DNA of 64,000 bases, taken from positions 1,325,637 through 1,389,636 of the forward strand of contig WACF01000001.1 of the NCBI GenBank assembly GCA_026192395.1, written 5' to 3'. The notes below the pieces were generated by a model, which saw only the letters and a program-made list of their open reading frames with translations, ran no database searches and was not told where the DNA came from. The position numbers and the translations under genes were made by a program. Origin of the DNA: Proteobacteria bacterium 005FR1 (GTDB lineage Bacteria; Pseudomonadota; Gammaproteobacteria; Pseudomonadales; Cellvibrionaceae). Below are positions 55,060 through 63,882 of the stretch, one piece after another (the stretch's first letter is position 1; every line of letters begins with the position of its first letter).

Positions 55060-56121
55060 TTATTGGATCAGCGTCTGCTGAAGGTAGGCGGTTGCCTGTT
55101 CGGAGTCCGGCATCGGCGTTGAGATGCGACTGAGCAGCTCCTGGTCGTGCTCGATGGCTTTGCCAATCCGCTCAGCGATTTCCACTGCGCGGCAGCCATC
55201 TTCTGCGGTCACCAGCGCCGGTTTATCGTAGCGCACCGAGTGGACGAAGGCGGCGATTTCGGCGGCGAGAGGATCTTCATGCCGGCAGAAACGGCGATCG
55301 GTGGCGAGACCATCTCCTTCCCGACGATGCAGAAGCATCAGTCCGTCATCAATGTTGGCCAGTGCGCAGGCGGAATCGGCGAAGACATGCAGACGTCGCT
55401 CCGGCTGGAGACTGGCGCGGCTCGCAGTGAGACTCGCCGTGCTGCCGTTTGCGAAGGTAAGCTGGGCGCTGGCCACGTCCCAGTGTTCACTAAAGACTTT
55501 TACCCCGCGCGCCTGGATTTCCATGATCGGTTCGTCGCTCAGTTCCAGCAGCATGTCGATGTCGTGGATCATTAGATCCATCACCACATCCACGTCCGTC
55601 GCCCGGGCGCTCCAGCGACTCATTCGCCGCGCCTCGAGGTAGTGCCACTGCGGCAAACGGGTGCGCAGTTCAGCCAGCGTGTGATTGAATCTTTCCAGAT
55701 GACCGGGTTGCAGTACCAGCTTGCTTTTCTCGGCCAGATCCGCCAGTTCTCGCGCCTGGCCCAGTTCGCTGGCAAGGGGCTTCTCCACGAGGGTATGAAC
55801 GCCGGCGCTCAAGAGCTGCACTGCAGCGCTGTAATGGTGTTTCGCCGGAACCACCACGCTCGCGATTTGGGGGGGACTGCTGCGCAGCAGCTCTTCCACG
55901 CTGTCGTAAACTGTCGTGCCGGGGTTCTCGCTAAGAGCCAGTTCACGCCGCTCCGGATTGCTTTCCACGACGCTCATCAATGCCGTGCTGGCCATACTCT
56001 GGTATTTGCGTGCATGGAGGCGGCCGAAGGTGCCGTAGCCGATCACCGCTACATTGAGCGGTGCGTAAAAGTCCTGCGGATGTTTGGAGAAGGATCCGTG
56101 CCCAATCTTGTTTTTAGCCAT
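55060..56121 (-). CDS. Gfo/Idh/MocA oxidoreductase, GnnA-like
   Basis: NAD-dependent sugar oxidoreductase. LNVAVIGYGTFGRLHARKY is the Rossmann motif, HTLVEKPLASEL the catalytic-lysine EKP motif, and VVMDLMIHDIDMLLEL the third motif with active-site Asp and His. Residues RRMSRWSARATDVDVV match the segment seen in lipid A GnnA-type members. A 20-residue N-terminal extension is unlike the family core. Length 353. Paired with the DegT gene downstream; no glycosyltransferases or flippases are adjacent, which favours lipid A over O-antigen. Confidence 0.86.
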   Translation of the reverse strand: MAKNKIGHGSFSKHPQDFYAPLNVAVIGYGTFGRLHARKYQSMASTALMSVVESNPERRELALSENPGTTVYDSVEELLRSSPPQIASVVVPAKHHYSAAVQLLSAGVHTLVEKPLASELGQARELADLAEKSKLVLQPGHLERFNHTLAELRTRLPQWHYLEARRMSRWSARATDVDVVMDLMIHDIDMLLELSDEPIMEIQARGVKVFSEHWDVASAQLTFANGSTASLTASRASLQPERRLHVFADSACALANIDDGLMLLHRREGDGLATDRRFCRHEDPLAAEIAAFVHSVRYDKPALVTAEDGCRAVEIAERIGKAIEHDQELLSRISTPMPDSEQATAYLQQTLIQ

Positions 56122-56558
56122 TATTCTTCAGGTCCCTAATATCTGCTACCGCCGTCTGCTGCCAAACATGGCTGCTGCGATGCTGCCGCACCGGACCGAC
56201 GCGCGAACTGAAAACGCGCAGGTTACCCCAATTGCCACGGCAAATTCCAGTGCCCTGCCAAGGGGGCCGAGGGCAAGCGTAGCAGTGATCGACCACTCAC
56301 GGTAGCGGTGTCTGCACCGTCCCAAACCCTACAGGGGCCGCCTCAGCCCACCAGCCGTCGCCCCAGACAAGAAAGATTTTTCGCGCCAGTGGGTGGCTGC
56401 CACATTCCGGATCTGATCTGGATCAAACTCCCGTTGCCGAGCTTTGCCCAAACTTGAGCAGATCCCACCAGAGATCGGATGTGAACGCACGGTCGAAGAT
56501 GCCGTGCAAACGAGCGGTTCTGACACGCAAGTGACACCTTCTTGCCTGGAGCAAATCG
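56122..56558. other. Divergent intergenic region before cfa
   Basis: A 437-bp gap between the oxidoreductase and cfa. Apart from an FNR/Anr-type box (56413-56426) and a CTGGAG ribosome binding site for cfa, I see nothing in it: no credible open frame, no terminator and no repeat of the families found elsewhere. Confidence 0.65.
56413..56426 (+). promoter_or_regulatory. Candidate FNR/Anr-type box upstream of cfa
   Basis: CTGAT-CTGG-ATCAA matches TTGAT-N4-ATCAA at nine of ten fixed positions, 133 bp before cfa. No promoter at the right spacing was recognised, so function is uncertain. Confidence 0.45.
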
Positions 56559-57725
56559 ATGGCCAATGGAACGCTTTATCCGACTGAGCTGAATCATCCC
56601 CCCAAGCACGGCGCGCCAGAAATTCTGCAGACCCTCTGCGAAAAAGCCGGCGTCGCCATCAATGGAAACGCCCCCTGGGACATCCAGGTTCGGGACAGGC
56701 GAGTCTTCGAACAGGTACTTAGCCGCGGCTCGCTCGGCTTTGGCGAAACCTACATCGCCGGGCTGTGGGAGTGCGAACGCCTCGACGAACTCTTCGCCCG
56801 TCTGCTGAGACTGGACCCCGCCAGACAGCTGCCAGGGTTCGCCCGATTACACCTAGGGTGGCAAGCGCTTCGCCAACGCTTGTTCAATCTGCAGTCCAGG
56901 CAACGGGCGTTCACCGTGGGTGAAAGGCACTACGACACGGGCAACGATTTGTTCGAGGCTATGCTCGACTCCAGAATGATCTATTCCTGCGCTTACTGGG
57001 AAACAGCCAGCACCCTGGAGGAAGCGCAAGTCCATAAACTCGACATGATCTGTCGAAAGCTCGATTTGAACGAAGGCGAAACGCTGCTGGATATCGGCTG
57101 CGGGTGGGGTGGACTCGCCCGCTATGCGGCGGAGAATTACGGGGTCAGAGTTACAGGAATAACGATCTCGAAAGAGCAGCAGGAACTGGCGCGACAGCGT
57201 TGTGCCGGACTGCCGGTGGAAATCAAACTGCAGGATTACCGCGAGCTGGCCGGATCCTTCGACAAGATCGTCTCGGTCGGAATGTTTGAACACGTCGGCC
57301 GCAAGAACTACCCGACCTACTTCGACAATGTCTGCCGCTTGCTCAAGGATGAAGGACTATTCCTCCTGCATACGATCGGGAATCGGAAGACGACGGATGC
57401 CGCCGATGCGTGGATCGATAAATATGTTTTCCCAAACGGAAAACTGCCTTCCGCGCGCGACATGTCGGGCGCACTGGAGAACCGGCTATTAATCGATGAC
57501 TGGCACAACTTCGGTCAGGACTATGATCGCACCCTCATGGCCTGGAAGAAAAACTTCGACGCTGCCTGGCCGCAGCTGCAAGCCAGATATGGCGATGAGT
57601 TCTATCGCCTCTGGACGTACTATTTGCTTTGCTGCGCCGGCTTCTTCCGCGCGCGTCAGGGCCAGTTGTGGCAGCTGGTGTTGACGAAGGAATGTCGGGA
57701 GGGGGTATATCGCTCGGTGCGGTGA
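56559..57725 (+). CDS. cfa: Cyclopropane-fatty-acyl-phospholipid synthase
   Basis: SAM-dependent enzyme adding a methylene bridge to unsaturated acyl chains in membrane phospholipids, mostly at stationary phase. GERHYDTGNDLFEAMLDSRMIYSC is split here into the family's YDTGNDLF and MIYSCAYW segments; LLDIGCGWGGLARYAA is the SAM site; SVGMFEHVGRKNY holds the catalytic Glu and Tyr region. Length 388, normal. GGAG stands before the ATG. Its stop is followed at once by a GTGAGAC heptamer tract. Confidence 0.96.
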   Translation: MANGTLYPTELNHPPKHGAPEILQTLCEKAGVAINGNAPWDIQVRDRRVFEQVLSRGSLGFGETYIAGLWECERLDELFARLLRLDPARQLPGFARLHLGWQALRQRLFNLQSRQRAFTVGERHYDTGNDLFEAMLDSRMIYSCAYWETASTLEEAQVHKLDMICRKLDLNEGETLLDIGCGWGGLARYAAENYGVRVTGITISKEQQELARQRCAGLPVEIKLQDYRELAGSFDKIVSVGMFEHVGRKNYPTYFDNVCRLLKDEGLFLLHTIGNRKTTDAADAWIDKYVFPNGKLPSARDMSGALENRLLIDDWHNFGQDYDRTLMAWKKNFDAAWPQLQARYGDEFYRLWTYYLLCCAGFFRARQGQLWQLVLTKECREGVYRSVR

Positions 57726-57727
57726 AC

Positions 57728-57762
57728 GTGAGACGTGAGACGTGAGACGTGAGACGTGAGAC
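57728..57762 (+). repeat. GTGAGAC heptamer tract after cfa, five exact units
   Basis: Five perfect GTGAGAC units start two bases after the cfa stop codon. Perfect repetition marks it as the youngest or most actively maintained tract in the window. Confidence 0.92.
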
Positions 57763-57781
57763 GATCAGAGTAGAAGTTTGA

Positions 57782-57807
57782 GCAAGGCAGTCGAAAATCC
57801 GCCTTGC
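57782..57807. other. Hairpin between the two heptamer tracts
   Basis: GCAAGGC and GCCTTGC form a 7-bp stem with a 12-base loop in the middle of the cfa/fbaB convergent gap. It has no U-run on either side, so it is at most a weak terminator. Confidence 0.45.
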
Positions 57808-57823
57808 CCACAACTCTTGGTTT

Positions 57824-57852
57824 TCATCTCACGTCTTGCATCTTACATCTCA
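57824..57852 (-). repeat. Degenerate GTGAGAY heptamer tract after fbaB
   Basis: On the minus strand GTGAGAT, GTAAGAT, GCAAGAC, GTGAGAT follow the aldolase stop by six bases, in its sense direction. It is an inverted, decayed counterpart of the cfa tract. Confidence 0.75.
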
Positions 57853-57858
57853 CACGCA

Positions 57859-58908
<1,050 letters not shown>

Positions 58909-59060
58909 GCTATTGCCCCCTGGAGATTAGTGAACCTTATCTTCGATGGTTCCAGCGCAAAGTCGTGGAGCGAAAATTATCCTGATCTTGTTGGGAAGAA
59001 AACTGCTCCAGATCAAAAAAGAACAGAGGAAACCGCCCGGCGACAGCCAGTTGGCGGCAA

Positions 59061-59087
59061 TAAAAAAAGCGGCTGAAAACAGCCGCT
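59061..59087 (-). terminator. Terminator of the OmpA-type lipoprotein gene
   Basis: On the minus strand an 8-bp stem AGCGGCTG/CAGCCGCT with loop TTTT is followed by seven T residues. It lies 81 bp after the stop codon of the OmpA-type gene. A 69-codon open frame on the plus strand runs through it and is not believed. Confidence 0.88.
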
Positions 59088-59167
59088 CGGAAGTGCGCAA
59101 ACTGACTTGGGACCAATCCGGGAGTGCCCAGACGGCCCTGAAGAAGCGCCTTTAACTAAGAAATTGC

Positions 59168-59830
59168 TTACTGGGTGATCGGCACCAGCTCCAGCTCCAC
59201 CCTGCGATTCGCCTGACGACCCGCTTCAGTGTCATTGCTGGCAACAGGATAACGCTCGCCGTAACCGACCGACTGGATGCGCGCCGGCGCGACGTTGCGG
59301 CTAATCAGATACTGCTCCACACTGCGCGCCCGCTCTTCGCTCAAAGTCTGGTTGTAGCTGTCGGAGCCGGTTGAGTCAGTATGGCCCGCGACTCTGATTG
59401 CGGTCTTATCGAATTCCTTGAGGACCTGGGCAACGGAGTTCAGAACATCATAGAAATCAGCGCGCACCGCACTGCGATCGGTACCGAAGGTGATGTTGCC
59501 CGGCATGATCAGTTCGATGTTGTTGCCGTCGCGGCGCACCTGAACGCCAGTGCCCTGCAACTGCTGACGCAGCTTGGCTTCCTGACGATCCATATAGTTG
59601 CCGACGCCGGCGCCAATTGCGCCTCCGGCGACCGCGCCGGTAATGGCGCCTTTCTTGCGGTCCTTGTCGCTGGCCGATGCAGCACCAATTACGGCGCCAG
59701 CTACCGCCCCGATGCCGGCCCCGCTGGCGGTCTTGCTGGTTCGCTGCTCACCGGTATAGGGATCGGTTGTGGCGCAGGCGGTGGCTAGAAGCAGGCTTGA
59801 AAGAACAGCCACTGTTTTCAGTGATGGCAT
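59168..59830 (-). CDS. OmpA-family lipoprotein with glycine-zipper segment
   Basis: Outer-membrane lipoprotein anchoring to peptidoglycan, like YiaD. Lipobox LLATAC with lipid Cys19; a glycine-zipper domain (about 37-80: SGAGIGAVAGAVIGAASA and GAITGAVAGGAIGAGVG); then the OmpA C-terminal domain (about 110-215) with GHTDSTGSDSYNQTLSEERA, where the Asp and Arg that hold diaminopimelate are present. Length 220. Expressed alone, with its own terminator. Confidence 0.93.
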   Translation of the reverse strand: MPSLKTVAVLSSLLLATACATTDPYTGEQRTSKTASGAGIGAVAGAVIGAASASDKDRKKGAITGAVAGGAIGAGVGNYMDRQEAKLRQQLQGTGVQVRRDGNNIELIMPGNITFGTDRSAVRADFYDVLNSVAQVLKEFDKTAIRVAGHTDSTGSDSYNQTLSEERARSVEQYLISRNVAPARIQSVGYGERYPVASNDTEAGRQANRRVELELVPITQ

Positions 59831-60011
59831 AGCTGACTAACTCCGATTTAGATCTCTGTCCCTGACGGGCGGGTGGCAGGGTCGTGATGTGGTCGCGCAA
59901 TACAATTGGCGCCCGCCCTTGGTTTGGCGCGGTCATTGCCTCGTGCTGCATTGACCGTCTGAACTGCAACGAGTAGCCTCGACTACACAGACTCATGCGG
60001 GCAATCATCAT

Positions 60012-60458
60012 ATGGCACATAGAGCACCGACTTTCGCGATTTGTTCCTTTATGGCATTGTTAAATGGCTGTTCTGGCTACGCTGTCACAGTTAATGAACA
60101 GCCTGTGCAGACGCCCAGCCCTGCCGTGGCCGTCGAGCAGATTGCCGACCTGAATCTGCGTAACTGCGTCGAACAAACGCTGAGCGACAAGCGTATTCCA
60201 GCACCCGGGGAGCTAAGCTCGCTGATTTGCACGCACGCGGGGATCGAAAGCCTGGTCGGACTGGAGCAGTTCAGCAATCTCCAACAGATCGATTTTGGCG
60301 ACAATGCGCTGACGCGGGTTGAAGTGCTCTATGAGCTACCCGCCTTGCGTTATGTGAATCTCGAGGGGAATCCGCAGTTATCGTGTGCAGATGTGAAGAC
60401 TCTGGCGGCACTGCCCCGGGAGGGTCTGGAAGTGGTGCAGCCGGAGCATTGCCGCTAG
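60012..60458 (+). CDS. Leucine-rich-repeat lipoprotein
   Basis: Small predicted lipoprotein: signal with FMALLNGC (lipid Cys20), then a mature part of about 128 residues. From about residue 45, LNLRNCVEQTL and then repeats of the form I-x-x-L-x-x-L-x-x-F-x-x-L (IESLVGLEQFSNLQQIDFGDN, here cited as IESLVGLEQF and NLQQIDFGDNALT, ALRYVNLEGNPQL) match the bacterial LRR with about 22-residue spacing. Two to three repeats only. Cys46, Cys73, Cys125 and the C-terminal Cys147 could form disulfides. Divergent from the OmpA-type lipoprotein. Function unknown. Confidence 0.82.
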   Translation: MAHRAPTFAICSFMALLNGCSGYAVTVNEQPVQTPSPAVAVEQIADLNLRNCVEQTLSDKRIPAPGELSSLICTHAGIESLVGLEQFSNLQQIDFGDNALTRVEVLYELPALRYVNLEGNPQLSCADVKTLAALPREGLEVVQPEHCR

Positions 60459-60486
60459 ACGGCGGCGATCGGGAGAGAAAGGCGAA

Positions 60487-60768
60487 TCAGCCGGTGCGGG
60501 TGCCCGGAGAAAACATCAGGCCGATAACGTTCCGCTGGTGATGAACCACCCTCATGTTGACCGGCTCCTCATTGATGGCGCCCACCATCTTTCTGAAGCG
60601 GACGCTGACAACCGTTCCGACGGGTGGGCAAGGCTGATTTTCAATCGCCACCGATGCACCCCCGTCGGAAATGTCCTGGGTAAATCCCACTATTGTGCCG
60701 AATGCCGGGTGGGCAATCTCCACCCGGATCGTGGTTGACCTTCGCTCAAAACGACGCCGCTCGTCCAA
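60487..60768 (-). CDS. PilZ domain protein
   Basis: Single-domain c-di-GMP receptor of 93 residues. The binding motifs are both present: RRRFERR near the N-terminus (RxxxR) and DISDGGASV (DxSxxG). The start is a TTG with a strong GAGGAG eight bases upstream. Single-domain PilZ proteins usually regulate motility or polysaccharide machinery through a protein partner, which is not visible here. Confidence 0.9.
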   Translation of the reverse strand: MDERRRFERRSTTIRVEIAHPAFGTIVGFTQDISDGGASVAIENQPCPPVGTVVSVRFRKMVGAINEEPVNMRVVHHQRNVIGLMFSPGTRTG

Positions 60769-60815
60769 ATTGAATCTCCTCAGTCGATCTCAACCAGTGG
60801 GTATCGCAATATGTA

Positions 60816-61529
60816 TCAAAGCTGAATACCCAGCCGTCGACCCACTTCTTCGTAAGCTTCCACGACGTTCCCCAGGTCCTGGCGGAAGCGGTCCTTATCC
60901 AGCTTCTCGCGGGTATTCTTGTCCCAGAGTCGGCAACCGTCCGGCGTGATCTCGTCGCCAAGCACCAGCTCGCCCTCGGCCGTGAGGCCAAATTCGAGCT
61001 TGAAGTCGACCAATAGCATGTCCCCGCCCAGGAACAGCTGTTTGAGCACGTCGTTCACCCTGAACGTTAACTCTCGCATCGCGGCCACCTGTTCCTCACT
61101 GGCCCAGCCGAAGGAGCGCACATGGGATTCGTTGATCATCGGATCACCAAGTGCATCGTTTTTCAGGAATAGTTCGAATGTGGGTGGATTCAGGTCAATG
61201 CCTTCCTTCACCCCCAGGCGACGACAAAGCGAACCGGCGGCGATGTTGCGAACGACGCACTCAACCGGGATCATCTGAAGCCGCTTCACCAGCGATTCTT
61301 CATCGGACAGACGCTTGACGAAGTGGGTGGGAATGCCGGCCGCGGTCAGTTTTTCCATGATGAAGGCGTTGAACTTGTTGTTCACCATGCCCTTACGGTC
61401 GAGCTGCGCCACCTTCTTGCCGTCGAAGGCGGAGGTGTCATTGCGGAAATGCATGACCAGAAGATTCTGATCGTCAGTGCTGTAGACCGACTTGGCTTTT
61501 CCGGAATAGAGTTGTTCGTGTTTTTCCAT
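60816..61529 (-). CDS. purC: Phosphoribosylaminoimidazole-succinocarboxamide synthase
   Basis: Purine pathway step joining aspartate to [18 protein letters not shown] is the N-terminal ATP site, [13 protein letters not shown] the substrate site, and VDFKLEFGL the metal-binding segment. Length 237. AAGGTG precedes the ATG. It follows bamC by 24 bp; dapA-bamC-purC is the E. coli order. Confidence 0.97.
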   Translation of the reverse strand: MEKHEQLYSGKAKSVYSTDDQNLLVMHFRNDTSAFDGKKVAQLDRKGMVNNKFNAFIMEKLTAAGIPTHFVKRLSDEESLVKRLQMIPVECVVRNIAAGSLCRRLGVKEGIDLNPPTFELFLKNDALGDPMINESHVRSFGWASEEQVAAMRELTFRVNDVLKQLFLGGDMLLVDFKLEFGLTAEGELVLGDEITPDGCRLWDKNTREKLDKDRFRQDLGNVVEAYEEVGRRLGIQL

Positions 61530-61553
61530 TGGACACCTTGTAATTGGAACCGG

Positions 61554-62708
61554 TTAAATGAGGTTTCGGCGAACCATTCCCAGTAACTCTCTCGCTTGCC
61601 GGGGGTTCAGCCTTTGTCCGGATGCATCCCGGACGGCCACTTTGATGGCGTCCTCACCCTCAGTCACCACGAACAGATAGCCGGGCACGTCGGCAAGCCT
61701 CTTCTCTCCCTGGAGAAATGCTTCGGGCGGGAATAGGTTTCGGTTTTCCTCAGTGTCCTCAAGGTCCATGGCCTCGAGCAGTTCTGCCACGGTGTGGCTT
61801 TGTGCCGGCTCCGCGCGACTGAACCATCCACTGAAGAAGCCTTCGCCTTCCTCTGGGTCGTGCTGCTGGACATAGAACATCTGCTTGCTGCTGTTCTCGT
61901 CGACGATTTGCAAGCCTTCTTGCTGGAGTGCATGACTCAGGGTTGCCCAAGCGCGAATCATCTGCAGTTCCATGCGCAGTACCGGCTCGCGCTCGTCCGC
62001 AACGATCTCCACTTTCTGCGCACCGCCAATATTCTGAGCCAGCAGCGAGGCACTGGCGGACCCGATCTCCGCGGCCAGATTCGCCGCCAGTTCGTTCACC
62101 ATGCCGGATTCGCGCTCCACATTACTGGACTTTTCGGGCCAGTTCACCTGTGCAGGCGGCTCGTCGTCGCGGGACATGCTGTAGTGGGTAACGTGAACCT
62201 CAGAGCTGTCCGGCTGGACGCCCTGTTCGATCCGCAGGCGGTATTTGTCGCGGGTAGTCGGGTCGTCCTTGAAGTTCAGCCAGGCGGTCTCGATGACGCC
62301 GCGCGGCGCATCGGTGCGCGCGACGGCAAGGCCATTGCTGTTCAGGAAGTTGCGCACTCGCGGCCACACCTCGCTGGGTGAGGCATTGACGAAAATCCAG
62401 CGCTCGTCGCCGAGCTTCTGAATCTTCACGCTCTCGGAATAGGCGTTCGACGACAAGGCTTCCGGTCGCGGTGTTTCGAATTCGGTGGGGTATTCGTAGG
62501 CCGCCTTGTCGATATTGGGTATGACGTAAAGCTGCCCGATTGCCTCCTTGTCCATGCCCTCGGGCACTTGCATTGGAGGGATGCTGCCGGATTTCAGGTA
62601 GTCGTCGCCGCGGTCCCTGAAGTATCCCTCTTCGCCAAAGAACATGCCGCAACCGGCGAGGTTGACTGCGCTTGCCAGCACAGCCCATTTCAATAATGAA
62701 TACTTCAT
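61554..62708 (-). CDS. bamC: Outer membrane protein assembly factor BamC
   Basis: BAM-complex lipoprotein. The lipobox is NLAGC (Cys20 from the ATG at 62708). Residues 20-85 are the unstructured BamD-binding segment, followed by two helix-grip domains (about 90-210, GDERWIFVNASPSEVWPRVR; and 250-380, with LFVVTEGEDAIKVAVRDASG). Length 384, longer than E. coli BamC (344), with acidic inserts in the linker. A GTG four codons upstream is a possible alternative start; neither has a good ribosome binding site. Confidence 0.92.
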   Translation of the reverse strand: MKYSLLKWAVLASAVNLAGCGMFFGEEGYFRDRGDDYLKSGSIPPMQVPEGMDKEAIGQLYVIPNIDKAAYEYPTEFETPRPEALSSNAYSESVKIQKLGDERWIFVNASPSEVWPRVRNFLNSNGLAVARTDAPRGVIETAWLNFKDDPTTRDKYRLRIEQGVQPDSSEVHVTHYSMSRDDEPPAQVNWPEKSSNVERESGMVNELAANLAAEIGSASASLLAQNIGGAQKVEIVADEREPVLRMELQMIRAWATLSHALQQEGLQIVDENSSKQMFYVQQHDPEEGEGFFSGWFSRAEPAQSHTVAELLEAMDLEDTEENRNLFPPEAFLQGEKRLADVPGYLFVVTEGEDAIKVAVRDASGQRLNPRQARELLGMVRRNLI

Positions 62709-62759
62709 TGGATTTTTCACTAGAGGACAGTCACGATAGGAGAATAAAACAAAAAAGGA

Positions 62760-63635
62760 TCAAAGGCTCCCGGCACTTTGCAGTGCTTCGCATACCTGCT
62801 GGCGGTACTGCTCGGCCAGCGGGGTCAGCGGGAGGCGGATTCCGGGAGGAATCATACCCATTTCAGTGAGTGCCCACTTGACCGGAATCGGATTGGACTC
62901 CAGAAACAGGGCCTTGTTGAGGGCAGCCAGCTCCTGATTGGCGGCACGAGCTTCGTCCGCCTTGCCCTCCAGGGCCAGCTCGCAAGCCCGGGCAACGGCA
63001 GCGGGCGCGACGTTGGCCGTGACACTGATATTGCCGCGGCCGCCGAGAAGGATCAATTCCACGGCAGTCGCGTCGTCGCCGGAAATCACCAGGAAATCCG
63101 CTGGCGCTTCTTCAACCAGCCTCTTCGCTCGCGCCAGATCCCCGGTCGCCTCCTTGATGCCGACGATATTGTCGACCGCCGCCAGGCGCAGAACGGTTTC
63201 GGGCTGCATGTCGACACCGGTACGACCTGGCACGTTATACAGCAACTGCGGTATGGCAACGCGGCTGGCGATATGTTCAAAGTGGCGGAACAGCCCTTCC
63301 TGCGTGGGCTTGTTGTAGTAGGGAGTCACCAGCAGGCAAGCGTTGGCGCCGGACTCCTTGGCGCTGGCAGTGAGCTCCAAAGCTTCCACGGTATTGTTTG
63401 CGCCCGTGCCGGCGATAACTGGAACACGTCCGCGGGCCGCTTTCACAACCGCGCGAATCACCGCCTTGTTCTCTTCCATGCTCAAGGTAGCCGACTCGCC
63501 CGTGGTACCTGCGGCTACAATCGCGTGGGTGCCCTTTTCGATGTGCCACTCCACGAGCTTGGCCAGACAGGACCAATCGATCTGATTGTCCGCGCTCATG
63601 GGGGTCACCAAGGCAACCATACTACCTTGCAGCAT
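62760..63635 (-). CDS. dapA: 4-hydroxy-tetrahydrodipicolinate synthase
   Basis: Condenses pyruvate and aspartate semialdehyde, the first committed step to lysine and diaminopimelate. GSMVALVTPMSAD is the N-terminal signature; AAGTTGESATLS binds substrate; LLVTPYYNKPTQEGL has the proton-relay Tyr; GIKEATGDLARA has the Schiff-base Lys. Length 291. GGAG precedes the ATG. With dapC, dapD and dapE elsewhere in the window, only dapB, dapF and lysA are missing from the pathway. Confidence 0.97.
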   Translation of the reverse strand: MLQGSMVALVTPMSADNQIDWSCLAKLVEWHIEKGTHAIVAAGTTGESATLSMEENKAVIRAVVKAARGRVPVIAGTGANNTVEALELTASAKESGANACLLVTPYYNKPTQEGLFRHFEHIASRVAIPQLLYNVPGRTGVDMQPETVLRLAAVDNIVGIKEATGDLARAKRLVEEAPADFLVISGDDATAVELILLGGRGNISVTANVAPAAVARACELALEGKADEARAANQELAALNKALFLESNPIPVKWALTEMGMIPPGIRLPLTPLAEQYRQQVCEALQSAGSL

Positions 63636-63674
63636 CTTGAACTCCGTAGGGATAAGGTGGTTTACGTTCTATTG

Positions 63675-63704
63675 TCGGAATGTCTACGTTCGGAATGTCT
63701 ATGT
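63675..63704. repeat. 15-bp tandem repeat upstream of dapA, two units
   Basis: TCGGAATGTCTACGT and TCGGAATGTCTATGT in tandem, with a partial third (CCGGAA), about 40 bp before dapA. It lies in the region where the dapA promoter is expected. Confidence 0.7.
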
Positions 63705-63882
63705 CCGGAAGAAAAGCTTCGGGATTTCTACGGACTGTTTTCGGAAGCGTCTCGATGGCGGCACCGGCCGGAGCCGCCAGGCGTCTGGGACTTACCGGGC
63801 GAAAGGGCTAATGGTACTGAGGCATTGATCGGGAAACAAGCGGCAGCGGTTGTGAATGGCTCCGATTGCCTCCGAGTCCGAC

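Noticed and set aside
58946-59155. 69-codon plus-strand open frame upstream of fbaB
   Set aside because: It runs straight through the terminator hairpin of the OmpA-type gene, has no ribosome binding site and no family-like sequence.
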